Shown: positions 24,297 to 35,737 of the stretch, piece by piece
Numbering within the stretch: position 1 is the stretch's first letter
Layout: each line of letters opens with the position of its first letter
Origin: Zychaea mexicana
Lineage: Eukaryota; Mucoromycota; Mucoromycetes; Mucorales; Lichtheimiaceae
Length of the DNA stretch: 64,000 nt
Assembly: GCF_025766255.1 (NCBI RefSeq)
Contig: NW_026516776.1
Coordinates: forward strand, 1 to 64,000
Direction: 5' to 3'
Program-made: the position numbers and the translations under genes
The notes under the pieces: generated by a model
What the model was told of the DNA's origin: nothing
Seen by the model: the letters and a program-made list of their open reading frames with translations, nothing else
Database searches by the model: none

Positions 24297-25562
24297 TGGG
24301 AAGTCATAAAGATGTTAGACAGAAAGTATGAATGCCCTTTTTTCGTTCGGGCCCGTATGTATATAGCAGAATATATGTATGCCATTTATCACTCTTTGTA
24401 TGTTGTACGCTATACCTGATTAATTACAGATTAATGCAATCGTGCGCCTACTATTCTAGTCGTTCTTTTTGGTGATAAGCAAGCAGGAGAAGCAGGGAAG
24501 CAGTACTACGTGATGTTCAGGGCAGATTCGTCATAATAGAACCTGGTACACCACATGTAAAACGTTGGTAAAAGGTCAGTTTCAAGGAGCAAGCGGCACG
24601 ATAACAACAGCTATGCGCATTGCTGTTGCTGTCTGACCACCATAGCCACTGATGTGGGTGATAGGTCATGCTGCTGGCTGCTAATTGGTACCCATTAGGC
24701 GGGCAAAGAAGTGATTATTATGATGTAGACTGCTTTAACTTAGCGTATTCTTGCTTCAAAATATTATATGCACATGACAATTGTGATGATGGTTTATTCG
24801 AGAAGACGTGTCATATCACGTTGTAAGAAGCATCGTTGTATGAGCACTTGCAAAAGGGCTTGATTTGTTAATTCCACATGCATAAGAAGGATCTGTACAT
24901 TGCTTTATATTTATGACCTTTACAAACAAGCGTGTCATCCCGTGGTGTGATAATGGGTGAATAATAATAAACGATATCACCCTCTCTCTCTCTCACACAC
25001 TATAGTGCATGATTACTCACGCAATCCCAGACCCATTCCTTTGCTGACACTTCTTTTGAATTGTATCTATCGCTTCCTGTGTGATCTCCTGGACTTTTTT
25101 TATAGCTAGATATGCTGTCATGCATATTCAACGAAAAGAAGAGATAAGAGGGGTGCCTCCTGACGCACCCTCATTGGCCCGTATGTCGATATGCAGAAAA
25201 TCTCCCTCTCGATTTAATGCAGCATCCGCCAGTGTAATTCTGGCTAAAGGAAGAAGTCCACGGAGAGAGTGAGTGAGAGAGGGTCTTTTGCATGGGGTTT
25301 TTTCCGGTTCCCTATTCTTTTTCTCCTTCTTAGGCAACAAGCCAACGCACTTTAGCACTTTTAAGAAAAGACAAAAAAAAAGTTAATTGTTTGAATCGGT
25401 GAATTTAACTTTATTCTGTTTTTTTTCCAAACACAAACAAGCCTGTCTCTCTCCCTCTCCATATCTATCTTTTTATATGCTCATTCGCAAAAAAACAAGT
25501 ACTATACCTTCATATTGCTAGCTGTTGAATCGGTTCTACAAAAGAAGAAAACATACACATAG
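24297..25562. other. intergenic region before sugar transporter
   Basis: No gene recognised. CT-rich and CA-rich runs occur near 24980-25002 and 25441-25470. The latter resembles a pyrimidine-rich fungal core promoter or 5' leader just before the transporter. Confidence 0.45.
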
Positions 25563-25742
25563 ACGATTACGCCAACTATAGCAAACGACCTTGATTCTGC
25601 AGCAATCCTGTCTACCGATCAACAAAGAACTGAACCGCGCTTGGCTGTATCCCATGCGCCATTGACGCTTACAAACGGTCCGCCAGTAGGAGATCAGGGA
25701 AAATGTAAGCTGAAGTTTTTACAGCACCTCGCATGGTTGCCA

Positions 25743-28587
25743 ATGAAGTTTCGCGTATACTTTGTTTGCAGGTAAGTAAAGAATGGGGATGCAATTTCTA
25801 CATGTCACAAAAACAAAGTCAGAAAGTAAAATAAAACAACCCCACTTTTCCTTTAGTTTTGCAGCCATAGGCGGTTTTTTGGTAAAGTTTACAGCAATGT
25901 TCCTATGGAGGGAGAGATATGATGTGTGGGGAAATGCGGGGTAAAAAAGAATAAATTGCATGAAAAATATAACAGAGCACCTAATCAGCGAATTCTTCTC
26001 TTTATCTGACAGTTTGGGTAAATGTTGTTTTTGCTGGGTAGCATTCACCACAAAAGTTTTGGGCTTCGATGCTGATGTGTATGCGCTTATGTTACTAGGT
26101 ATCAATTTGGAATACTGACAGGGTTGATGACAATGCCCTACTTTCAATCCGATCTGAATGCTCGGAACATATCCGAGTATTTGTTGAGCACCATGATGGC
26201 GGGTGCTTTTGGCGGCGCATTATGCTCTGGTTACCTGGCCGATCATGTGGGGCGCCGTGGCTTGATGTGCTTAGCAACTGTCATTTTTTCACTTGGCGGC
26301 CTTTTGCAAGTTGGTGCCGATGATCTGGCCAAAATATACGCTGGTCGGGTAGTGACGGGCATCAGTCTCGGGTATATTGATCTTGGTCTCTCAATTGGAG
26401 TTGCATACGGACATGTCTATGAAAAAAGAATTATATTTCTAATATGCTGAGCTGATTTGGGGGGGGGCTGCCAATATTACTATATAGGATGTTATCCATG
26501 GTGATACCTCTATGTAAGGACTGTGCGGTGAAAGGGACGTTTGGGGAAAGTGTAAGATGATCTTGTTAAACGGGGCCCTTTTGCATTATTTATCAGATCA
26601 ATCGGAAATTGCTCCGAAAAATATGCGTGGTCGATTAGTATCCGTTCAACAATTCGCTATAGCAACTGGAATATGTGTGTCCTACTGGATGGGGTACGCC
26701 TTCATCGGTATTGATAGTTCTTTGTCATGGAGGTAACGAATTTACATGCACAGAATACTTGTTATTGTAGCTCGGAGCATAAGGGAGGAGAAATTTGATA
26801 GTTTAAGTGCACAAGTCTCAACCCGAATCCATAGATTACCTTTGGGCATACCACTGATTATTGCTTTGATATATGCGATTGGGATCATGTTGATGCCTAG
26901 AAGGTCTGTATTTTTCTTTTTCGCTGTACTTTACCTGACCAATTCAACGCGAGCGTGCATCAAAATCACATATGCCAACATCACTTATGCCTTCACGTCT
27001 ATAGCCCACGATTCTTGATTCATAAGCACATGGACAGGGAAGCTCTGGAGGTTTTGGCTTTTATTCGGGGCGACGGAAGCTTAAACCATCCTGACGTGCT
27101 CATGGAATATGTTGAGATTAAACAGAGTATACGTTTTGAAGAGACATATGGATCAAAGCATTTTGGTCGACTGTTTCGAAAAGGATGGGAGAATCATCGG
27201 AAACGGCTTTTGCTGGGAATGGGCGTCCAGATATTTCAGCAACTCACGGGGGCCAACGCATTATTGTACGTATTTTTGGATCTTATAAGATGTATCATGT
27301 ACGTGCTGAATGATTTTGCTGTTTTTAGTTTATATGCACCACAGCTTTTTCAGGCCCTAGGAATTCGTGGTAGGCGTAACACTTTGTTAGGTATGTAGTA
27401 AGTTTCTTTTCATATGAAGAGCGGGTGGTGTTCAAAAAGCTTTCAAGGAAGATCCTTTTGTTACAATTTCAATCTGTTAATATATAATTTAAAAAAGCCA
27501 ACTGTATCAGTGGTGTGATCAACTTCGCTTTCTCGATACCACCCATGTTCATTGTACGTCGTATCTGAAGGATTTGTATAAGTGTTTGTGATTCACATTT
27601 TGGTAGAACCGTTGAAATTATCTGTAAGCCAAACTAGGTATACTGATAAAGATTTTAGATCGACCGATGGGGTAGACGGCCCACCCTCGTATACGGCAGC
27701 ATATTCTGCTGCGCGTGTACGGTTGTTATGGCGATTGTAGGACAAGTAACCGGGATTACCAACCGAATTACGGCCATGCTTGCTGTGGATGAGCTTCAGG
27801 CTGCGCACGAAACCGAAAAGCTTATATCGGTACCATACGGCGAAGAGGGAAACAGTGGATCTATAGCGTTTCTTGTCGTCATTTACCTCTTTATTGCGTG
27901 CTATGCGTTGTCATGGGGACCTGCTGGCTGGATTTTTCCAACAGAGCTTTATTCTCAAGGTAACTTTGAAAAAGGAGGCTACAAGTAGTGTATACGGTTT
28001 GTCTAATGTTGATGAATTACCAAACAAAATGTTCAGATGTCCGTGCGCAAGCGCTCGGATTGACTACAGCAGCCAATTGGCTATTTAATTACGGAGTCAC
28101 TCAGATAACCCCAATCATGTACACGACGATACGATGGAAAACTTTTGTAGCATATGCAGTGCTGTGTGCCGTTATTGCATTCGCAGTTCAGCGCTACTTC
28201 CCAGAAACAATGGTTAGTTGCTGAGATATGGGGGAAAGGGACGAAGAAGGGTGAGCTAAGGGAATTCAAGTCGGTCACTGATCCATTTCATGCATTCTTA
28301 AAAAAATTACACAGGGAAAATCACTTGAAGAAATTGACCTTATATTTAGTGGAAACTTCAACTATTACGACCTTAATGTGCATCACCCACAGACAGCCGC
28401 TGCAGCATTGCACGAGCTGGATCGTGCCCATGCAAGACACTCCCAGGCATTCGAAGTAGACGTTGATGGCTTATTTGGAGATATCAATACCTCTCCACCA
28501 TCCACACCTGCACGATCCCTCAAGTCTCCCCACGAGAGTACGAGTCAGATACCACCTACACCACCCACATTGCCATCCGAGTATTAA
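25743..28587 (+). CDS. MFS sugar porter (hexose/xylose-type transporter)
   Basis: Thirteen exons (to 25771; 25857-25881; 26013-26017; 26099-26371; 26488-26513; 26597-26732; 26835-26903; 27005-27265; 27329-27390; 27498-27553; 27659-27959; 28037-28212; 28315-28587) join without a phase break. From the ATG at 25743 this gives 563 aa. Sugar-porter signatures are present: GGFLFGYQFG in TM1, LADHVGRR, YQSEIAPKNMRGRL, PRSPRFL, QIFQQLTGANA, IDRWGRR, and PETM-GKSLEEIDLIF. The family has twelve TM helices in the plasma membrane and imports monosaccharides. The same frame is open upstream to 25563 (60 more codons) and looks like a normal cytosolic N terminus, but has no ATG, so the true start may lie in an unseen exon. 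TM1 has GYQFG where GYDxG is usual. Exon 3 is only 5 nt. Confidence 0.85.
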
Positions 28588-28749
28588 TGACGATGATGAT
28601 TAAATAGCTATTGTTTTATTCTTCAAAACAGATAGTGTATGGGAAAATAATGTGGTGTAATTCTACAAGGGAATTGAAAAAGAAAAGTATGTAAATGTTT
28701 AATAAAAAGCAACAACAACAACTACAATTACAGACGACTACTGCTCTTT

Positions 28750-29904
28750 CTACTCGATCGGATCGCCCCACTGATTTCGTCGCATAGATCCGCCACGATG
28801 TTCTGTCTCTTCACGCGTTCGAGGCAATTCTTCTGAAGCATCCTGACTTCGTTGTTGTAACGACTTTGCGACTTGGTCACGTGCTTGTGCAATTTTGCGT
28901 TGATTCAATGCGTCTGGATCCTTTTGTGCTTCCCCGCGTAATTTAGCCCAAGCGCTGTCTGGTGCATTTTGAGTACGAATTTTATCCCAAGCACTTTCTT
29001 GGTGACGCGAAGAAGCCTTTTCATGCTGTAAGTTGGTCCAACTGTCCGATGTCGATGGTTCTCGCTGTTTTTGCTGTGGATGTTGAGGTGGCAATGCTAT
29101 TGCGTTTCATAACTCATCAGATAAACTATTGGCTCTTCTTTATCTCTTCTGGCAGTATGCCATTTGTTTTACCTTGGTCGTTTTCAAACCCACTCTCGAG
29201 CTTTGCATAATCATTATAGTCATCCATGGAGAACTCATCACCCGTAGCATTAGATGACATTTGTTGTTGTCCATGAGGTCCTGGTGCACCTGCTCCTGGA
29301 GGCGGTGTTGGTCCACGAGGTAATGGATGGCCTCGCGTTTGTATCATTTCCTTTCTATTTGTTCATAATAACAACAAACGTATACAGCATTCAATTTATC
29401 TATGCGTTGTTGACATATTCAAGTAGAGTCATAGCTTACTGTACGTCGCGCACAAGGTTTACAAGACGTTGTGGATCCGGCAATTGTTTGATTGTCTTTA
29501 CACCGGCCAAAGAACCAGAAACAAGACCCATTTGGGAACCAATTAGGAAACCACCAGCAGCAACAGCAAAAACTTGCAATGGTTTAAATTGTTTTCGTTT
29601 ACCTATTTATAGAACAGAATTAGGCTACATACACTACTCTCTTTTTTATCGTGCCTTTGCCTTAAAATTCGATCTTACCGAGGAAGTAGGCCACAAGGCC
29701 ACCCGTCATACCACCCAAACTGGCTAAATTGAGTACGTTAGAGTCGTTCAAAAAAAATCAACGTTATTGACCTGTTGGAAGAATGTATTGCTTACTGTGA
29801 GTGTTCAGTTGCTGTCGGGCAGTGTCAATTGCCTTGATTTCTTGTTCGCTTAGGTTGTATTCTTTGACTCGTTCACGTACGCGGTCGTACACAGCTTCGT
29901 TCAT
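28750..29904 (-). CDS. OCIA-domain protein (OCIAD-like)
   Basis: Five exons (29904-29796, 29723-29679, 29602-29440, 29354-29173, 29096-28750) encode 281 aa. The N-terminal about 100 residues fit the OCIA domain: charged start, then two short hydrophobic hairpin segments, SLGGMTGGLVAYFLG and VFAVAAGGFLIGSQMG, followed by LPDPQRLVNLV. The rest is hydrophilic, Pro/Gln-rich, with two SAW-x-K repeats (S-A-W-D-K and S-A-W-A-K). Animal OCIAD1/2 are membrane proteins of mitochondria and endosomes that affect respiratory complex assembly. A mitochondrial inner-membrane location is inferred from that family. It converges on the sugar transporter, with 162 bp between the stops. Confidence 0.8.
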
Positions 29905-29960
29905 GGTGCAGAGTGGGAAAGTAGCAAGTTTGGAAAGGGCTTACAAAAAGTCCGCTGGCT

Positions 29961-29967
29961 TTTTATA
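29961..29967 (-). promoter_or_regulatory. TATA box of OCIA-domain gene
   Basis: TATAAAA on the minus strand, 57 bp before the ATG at 29904. Confidence 0.4.
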
Positions 29968-31439
29968 TGGTTATGTTGGCTTGTACAAAATTCATCCGTC
30001 TTTCATGCCCTGGAATACCCACCCAGTAGGGCCCTCATACACAGACATTGATTTTTCAAATGCGAAAAACGTTGGCCATATATAAAGCTCGATATATAAT
30101 GGTAGTAGGTCGTAAAAGTATGTGCTCTGTAAGGGAGGCTATTAACCTCTACCACCGGCAGCAGCCCAGCGCCCATGTGTCGTTTTCATGCAAAACGGCA
30201 AGGCACTCTCAATTACAATACTGCCTCGCTAAATTCCGATTTGCTAGACAGCTCACCATTAATAAAGCTACATATTGTAACATTCTAATGTGTGCAAGGG
30301 TTATGAATTGCGTTAAATAAACAAAAATATTAAGAGAATTGGACATGTGTTTATTATGAATAAGTGATTATGAGGAAAGATGATATGGGAGCTCAACAGC
30401 TGTGATTGATTACGTTCGATAACAGAAGAAGATAATCACTTTATTATGAACGAAAAATGATAAGCCAAGAGAAAGAGAAGCTGAAGAGTTGGACGGAAGG
30501 ACTTGAACTGTTGTTCAATGTAGAGTCAATCTATCTACCTATCTATTAATATTAGCTAATTGGTACTTTGTCTGGCTGGATCCGTAGCAGTGCTAACCCA
30601 TGTTGCAACAGTGTCGGCCCAGATACTTACAATCGGGAACGTGAATGGGTAGACAGTGTGGATCAATAAATAAGGTGAGACTCGGATATATCAAAGGATA
30701 AAACGATAGGGATCCATATAACTCAGGGTCCCGTCTTTATATATACGTTGAGTAATAGGGGGCTAGCTATCGTCTAAGTATTGATCTACATCATACTTCT
30801 ATCTAGAATATCCACGCTTATTACTCCATATTCAACCATGCGTTGTCGATCGTCAACCATGCAGGTTGGTAATCGTCGTAACGGTATGCACCGTTACACA
30901 TGTAGCTTTTGAAGTAGGAGCATGAATTTTTGTAGCGCTGTAGATGTGGCGTTGAAAGATTTAGTGTGAATATCTCATACTCGTTACACTAGAGGTATGA
31001 AGATAACGACAGGAAATCAAACAATCTATGATAGTGGCAAAATTTACAACAAAAGTGTTTGGAGAACAAGGGACATAAGGCGTGCCCTTCTGTTACGACA
31101 ACTAATTATGATGTTTAGTGATGACGCTTTGTCATGACTATGTGAAGTCTACTATGCTTGAACACACACAGTATGAATAAGTCACAAAATAATGAATGTG
31201 CATTAGTCGTTTAGATGTATAATTGAGTAAAACCGGGAACTAGGAAGCATGATTTTTAATTAATTTTGGAACGTTTTTTAAAATGCAGATGAACTTTTTT
31301 TGAGTAGGAATGCTTATACAATGAAGTCAATGATGGGGTATGGTGTGATATATGTATATACAGTCTGTCATATGATGGTGAGAAAAAGGAGAATAATAAC
31401 AATAGTGAAATCTGGTAGAAAGAGCACGCTGTACTCTTT
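29968..31439. other. intergenic region, no gene seen
   Basis: About 1.5 kb, AT-rich, with only short chance frames on both strands. No tRNA-like B box or splice-linked coding segments were found. Confidence 0.45.
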
Positions 31440-31790
31440 TTAGTGAGAATGTCGACGGTAGGCTTTGTTTTTTGATTCGATTTCTTCGATGGTGTAGAAC
31501 TCCATTCTGTCGGGATACTTTTGCTTGCAAACCGAGCGGAAGTGGTCAATATCCTGCTGTGCATAAACGCATATTTGACGCGCTCGGTTGATTGTCTCAC
31601 GACCGGAACCCGAGACGCACGCCTTCAAGTATCGTTTTTCGAGTATTTCGACGCGTCGGGTCAGCACCCAATAGGCATGGAGTGCGCGTCCTTCTGTAGT
31701 TTTCTTCTTGTGGGTCGATGGTGATGACGAACTTGTTGGCAGTTGGAGAAATAGTGATGTCGTAACAGTAACAGGTTTAACGCGTGCCAT
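31440..31790 (-). CDS. small orphan protein, 116 aa
   Basis: A single-exon ATG frame. The N terminus is Ser/Thr-rich and basic. Residues about 35-116 are predicted mostly helical and charged, with evenly spaced Tyr/Arg/Leu and the end YTIEEIESKNKAYRRHSH. There is no membrane segment or signal peptide. No family is recognised. The helical, conserved-looking composition and the ATG context (a T/A-rich leader follows upstream) favour a real gene, but support rests on one frame only. Confidence 0.5.
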   Translation of the reverse strand: MARVKPVTVTTSLFLQLPTSSSSPSTHKKKTTEGRALHAYWVLTRRVEILEKRYLKACVSGSGRETINRARQICVYAQQDIDHFRSVCKQKYPDRMEFYTIEEIESKNKAYRRHSH

Positions 31791-32890
31791 AGTGTTTGAT
31801 TTATAAAAAGTGAAGAAAAAAAAATAGAAAGCAAGTAGAAGAGGTGAGGAAAAGATGAAGTGTTGGCGACGCCCTTTTGTATTCACGAACTAACCTTGGC
31901 GCATGAGCCATATAAGGAAATAAAGAGACCACATAGGAGTGTATAAAAATAACTACGACGGATTGACGCCATTACGCAATCGTCACTTTTGTACCACGTC
32001 AAGAAACCACTTTCTACGTTGCTACTAGGAAGACCTCGCTTCACGCCACGATACCCGATTGGCTATGCACTATGTATCTACGATGTGGATAATGTATACG
32101 CATCATTGTTTAGTGATCTAGACTTATACGTACAATGTAGCATGCATGAAGAAAGGGCAGATACCAGCAAAAACCGAGATTGCTGAACATAATCTCGGGT
32201 TACACAAGTGCTATGGCCGTAAAGCTATGATGTAATGTCGCAGAATATAAACCAATCAGCATGCATCCTATTGTTATTGCCTATAAGTTACAACTTAAAC
32301 AACGTCATCGCCATGTATGATGTTAGCTGTGAAATCCATAGCGCATTCACCCGACTTTCTGTTAGACCGGCAAACGAGAACGACTGCAAAAACAAGATTA
32401 CAGCGAGATTATAGCGAGACACAAGATAAGGATGCAATTGGACACAGGATTTACAGAGCGAATTCGCTGCAAAAATTGCAAGCGCCACAAGATTTACATC
32501 GAGGTATGTTCGAAAAACTGAAGCCACAGATATGCATCGAGATAGTCGCAGCAAAAAGTGCTCAGTTTGTTACACAAATGCAGAACTTTGGTCTTTTTCG
32601 GTTTTGACATTTCTGCCCGATACACTGAGATCCAGGAATCCTGGACTTTTTTGACACAGCTGTGTGACCTGGGTTTTCAAAGTACATCGTGGCTATCCTG
32701 TAAATGCTGAATGACCTTGATCAATATGTGCTATAAAGAAATACTCTTTATAGTAAATTTCGATCATGTGACGTCGGAGGTAACGGATAAATATATGACC
32801 GAATCCAAAGTGTTATCATGTCTGCAAAGCTTTAACACGCGCTCTATTACTTCACCTTCAAAAATGACTTTCGACGCAAGAGAAATCGCT
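31791..32890. other. intergenic, left flank of Harbinger element
   Basis: No gene recognised. It contains the perfect palindrome ACACAGCTGTGT (32654-32665) and a near-palindrome CCAGGAATCCTGG just before it, possibly close to the element's end. No terminal inverted repeat could be paired with the right flank. Confidence 0.4.
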
Positions 32891-32897
32891 TTTCTAC

Positions 32898-34487
32898 TTG
32901 ATGTACTTAACGTTATCCAAATGTACGGCAAATGTTGTTGTCACAGAGGAGCAGCAGCATCACGAATACATGGTTGCCCTGCAGGAGGAAGAGGATCGAA
33001 TGCTAGTAACGCTGCCACAACAAGCCAATCTTCACCAAATTGCATTCGAATGGTTCGCTCAACTCATCGTGAATACTGCTCTTCAAACTCGCAATGTCTG
33101 TCAAGACATGTTTTACGAGATATTTTGTGCTTGTCCGATATTTATGTCAGCCGTTCAGACGCGCAGGCTGTGTCAACAGCGGGCACGCCGTTACGAAAGT
33201 TTTAGATGGTGGTCTGTTCGACATCCGCAGTTGATTGATCAAGCAGCTACTTTTCGCGATACTTTCATCGCTCACTATCGCATCACGCGTGCATCGTTTG
33301 AGCGGCTGGTTAACGAACTTTTAGCTACGCCTACTTATCTTTCGAGCAGAATCATAGGTGGCTTTCCTGTCGAGATAACGTTGCTATAGTTCTTTGGTGA
33401 TTCGCCAATTCTCTTTTCGGGTTTCGGATCATCAGCGAGTTGTTGGGTATCACCGAAGGGTCCGCTGATAGCTTCACCAACCGCTTCATAAAAGCTATGT
33501 CTGAATTGTAGAGCCGATACGTTACCTGGCCGATGGATGATGCAGAGCGTGCGGAAGATAATGCGCAGGGGTTTTAAAGTCCAGGAACGGCATCCAAACC
33601 ACGCCTGCCCCGTGTTATTGGAGCAATGGATGGCAAGTTGGTAGTTATCCAAAAACCGAACGATGAAGGAAATGCCAGCATAACAACGCTTCTATCCCGT
33701 TGCTCGCGGTTTGCGATTATGAAATGTATATAAAGGCAAGAGAATCCGGTACGAAATGATTTGTGGTTGTTTTAAGTGCATGTTGTTAACTACATGTAGC
33801 TGCAAACTTAAGACACGTTAACGATGCTCGTTCTATTACGTCGAGCACACTCTACAGGAACGTTGTCAACATGCCTCAACGCATGTGTATGAATGGTACG
33901 TATGTATTATCAGGTAATTCAGTGATGAATAACTAATTTAATCGCTTACTTAGCTGACGAATTGTCTGTCAGATTCGGCATTTCCCTCGATGCCAACTGT
34001 CATTACCCCATTTCCTCGCAATCATCCAACCGAGCGTATCAACAAGAATTAAAATAGAGCATGCCTTTGGTGCTCTTGTCACCCGTTGGCGTACCCTCTG
34101 AAAGCATTTGTACATGCTCGACAACGTCAGAATAGGCAGAACCATAGTGGCATGCCGTGTTCTACACAACATTTGCTTGGAAGAGGATGATGAAGAAACG
34201 TCAGACTCTGAGAACTTGGATGAATTCTACGAAAATTTCGTCAACGAAAGTGGTCAAGATGGTACTGCCTCTTCCCAGTGCTTACAGAACAGGGACAGAT
34301 GCGGCGTTTGGATGAGTTACGGGAAGCAGGTCGTCAAATCCGGCAAAATCTTGTCGATTCTGTCGTACCTGCCATAGCTGATTCGGATTACGGACAAGTA
34401 GAAGGGAGAGGAAGAGGACAAAGGAGAGGACATACAAGAAGGTCGGACACAAGACGTGGTACCAGACGCCGTGGATCCAGAAGGTAA
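32898..34487 (+). pseudogene. PIF/Harbinger (HARBI1-like) transposase, broken
   Basis: The N-terminal helix-turn-helix part is open at 32898-33389 (ending near RASFERLVNELL). After that the protein jumps frames and meets stops: VIGAMDGKLVVIQKPNDEGN (about 33615, first catalytic Asp), a DSAFP motif (about 33973, second catalytic Asp), IEHAFGALVTRWRT (about 34050) and VACRVLHNICLEEDD (about 34150). The C-terminal basic tail, RRLDELREAGRQIR and the Arg/Gly-rich end at 34487, is in yet another frame. At least four disabling changes are seen, so this copy cannot make transposase. Order and spacing of motifs fit the DDE_4-type Harbinger enzyme. Confidence 0.8.
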
Positions 34488-34720
34488 AGAAGAGATAATC
34501 AAAAAAATGGAAATGTGTATTATGACTTTCAATAAATAGGTGTTTCAAGTTTTTGGCACCTATATCTAGTTTATCTACTGAGATATCAAATAAATCTGCT
34601 TACACCACTCTCAAATATTGGAACCGATGGAAAATATAACAAGTTTATTCTTTTACGCATCATTGTTGTTCCTATTGTTTTACTCATCAATTTGCTCTTC
34701 ATTTCGATTGATCATGGCTA

Positions 34721-35737
34721 TTATCGCGTATATCGTCGATCGTGGGCAGCCTCTGCCTCAATGCGGCGACGCGAGTAGTAGCGCCGTCTTTCTTCTTTAA
34801 CTTCTTCCTGGTCTCGCTTTCTCTTCATCCTGTCTTCTTCTAGCTTGGAAGCAAAAATTGCTCACGAACGCGCCCCTTGCATCGTTGATGATGTCGCGGA
34901 AGTCGTCGTTGCTGCTGTCCAATACTGCACGCACCTGCTCTAAGTCAACGACATTACGACGATCAGGGCCAATTCCAGGAATTGCGCGACGAGAATGAGA
35001 GGGTGTTGGTGCCGGTTGAGGAGAAAGAGCAGTCGCTGGCAATGCTGGCAATGGGACTGTTTGCGGCTCCTGCTGCTCATCACCCGAGTAGTGATCTTCA
35101 GAGTCACCCACCAACCCGAAAATTCCTCCAATGACACCCTCATCCATCGACTCGGAGACAAAACGAGGATAAAAGGACGGGTCATTCCTGAGTATTCACC
35201 CATTATGTCATAGTGGGGCCAATTGACCTCGGGATGAGGTCCTCCTATGCCGGTATCTCCAACACGATTACGTTCGCTGACGTACTTGGTCTTCATCGTG
35301 CTCCACTTGTTTTGGGCACGAGCGCCATCGAGCAGCCGAAGGAAACGTTCAACATTGAATGGCGGGTTTGGCATGTGCTGATAGTCCTCACGCATAGTGT
35401 CCTTCATGCTGTCCACAATTCTCTCCCACATTCGACCTCTGATAAGCGAATCATTCGGTCCAAGAAGCAGCATGTATCTCGTTTGCATGAGATCGAGGAG
35501 GACTGTGGTAGCCTCACAGCTTCAAGAGATATTCCCAGAACGGGTTTCGGCGAGGTCGTTAGCGGAGACATCGACAATGTTGTCACTGCTTGGCTGTTCA
35601 TTGCTTTGCGCAACATTGGAGACCGGGAAGATCTCGGTAGAGGGTGAGGGAGTCAATGGCTGCGACGTCGGGCGAGAAGCGTCCTGAGCTAAACGGAATG
35701 TGTTCATTCTGGGGTAATGCGTGTTTCTGTTGTTCAT
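34721..35737 (-). pseudogene. Harbinger accessory Myb/SANT-like DNA-binding gene, broken
   Basis: This gene converges on the Harbinger transposase, the usual two-gene plan in which a Myb/SANT-like partner helps the transposase bind DNA and enter the nucleus. From the ATG at 35737 the frame hits a TGA at 35522-35524, resumes in the same frame (MLLLGPNDSLIRGRMWERIV, then a trihelix-like region with NKWSTMKTKYVSERNR), shifts near 35180 (NDPSFYPRFVSES) and shifts again at a T run near 34855, after which a charged coiled tail (KLEEDRMKRKRDQEE) reads to 34721. One nonsense change and two 1-nt indels are therefore visible. Confidence 0.7.

Noticed and set aside
26018..26098. Reading 26057-26098 as a transporter exon (GFDADVYALML)
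   Set aside because: It looks attractive but cannot be joined to the previous exon in phase; the 5-nt microexon solution restores the family motif instead.
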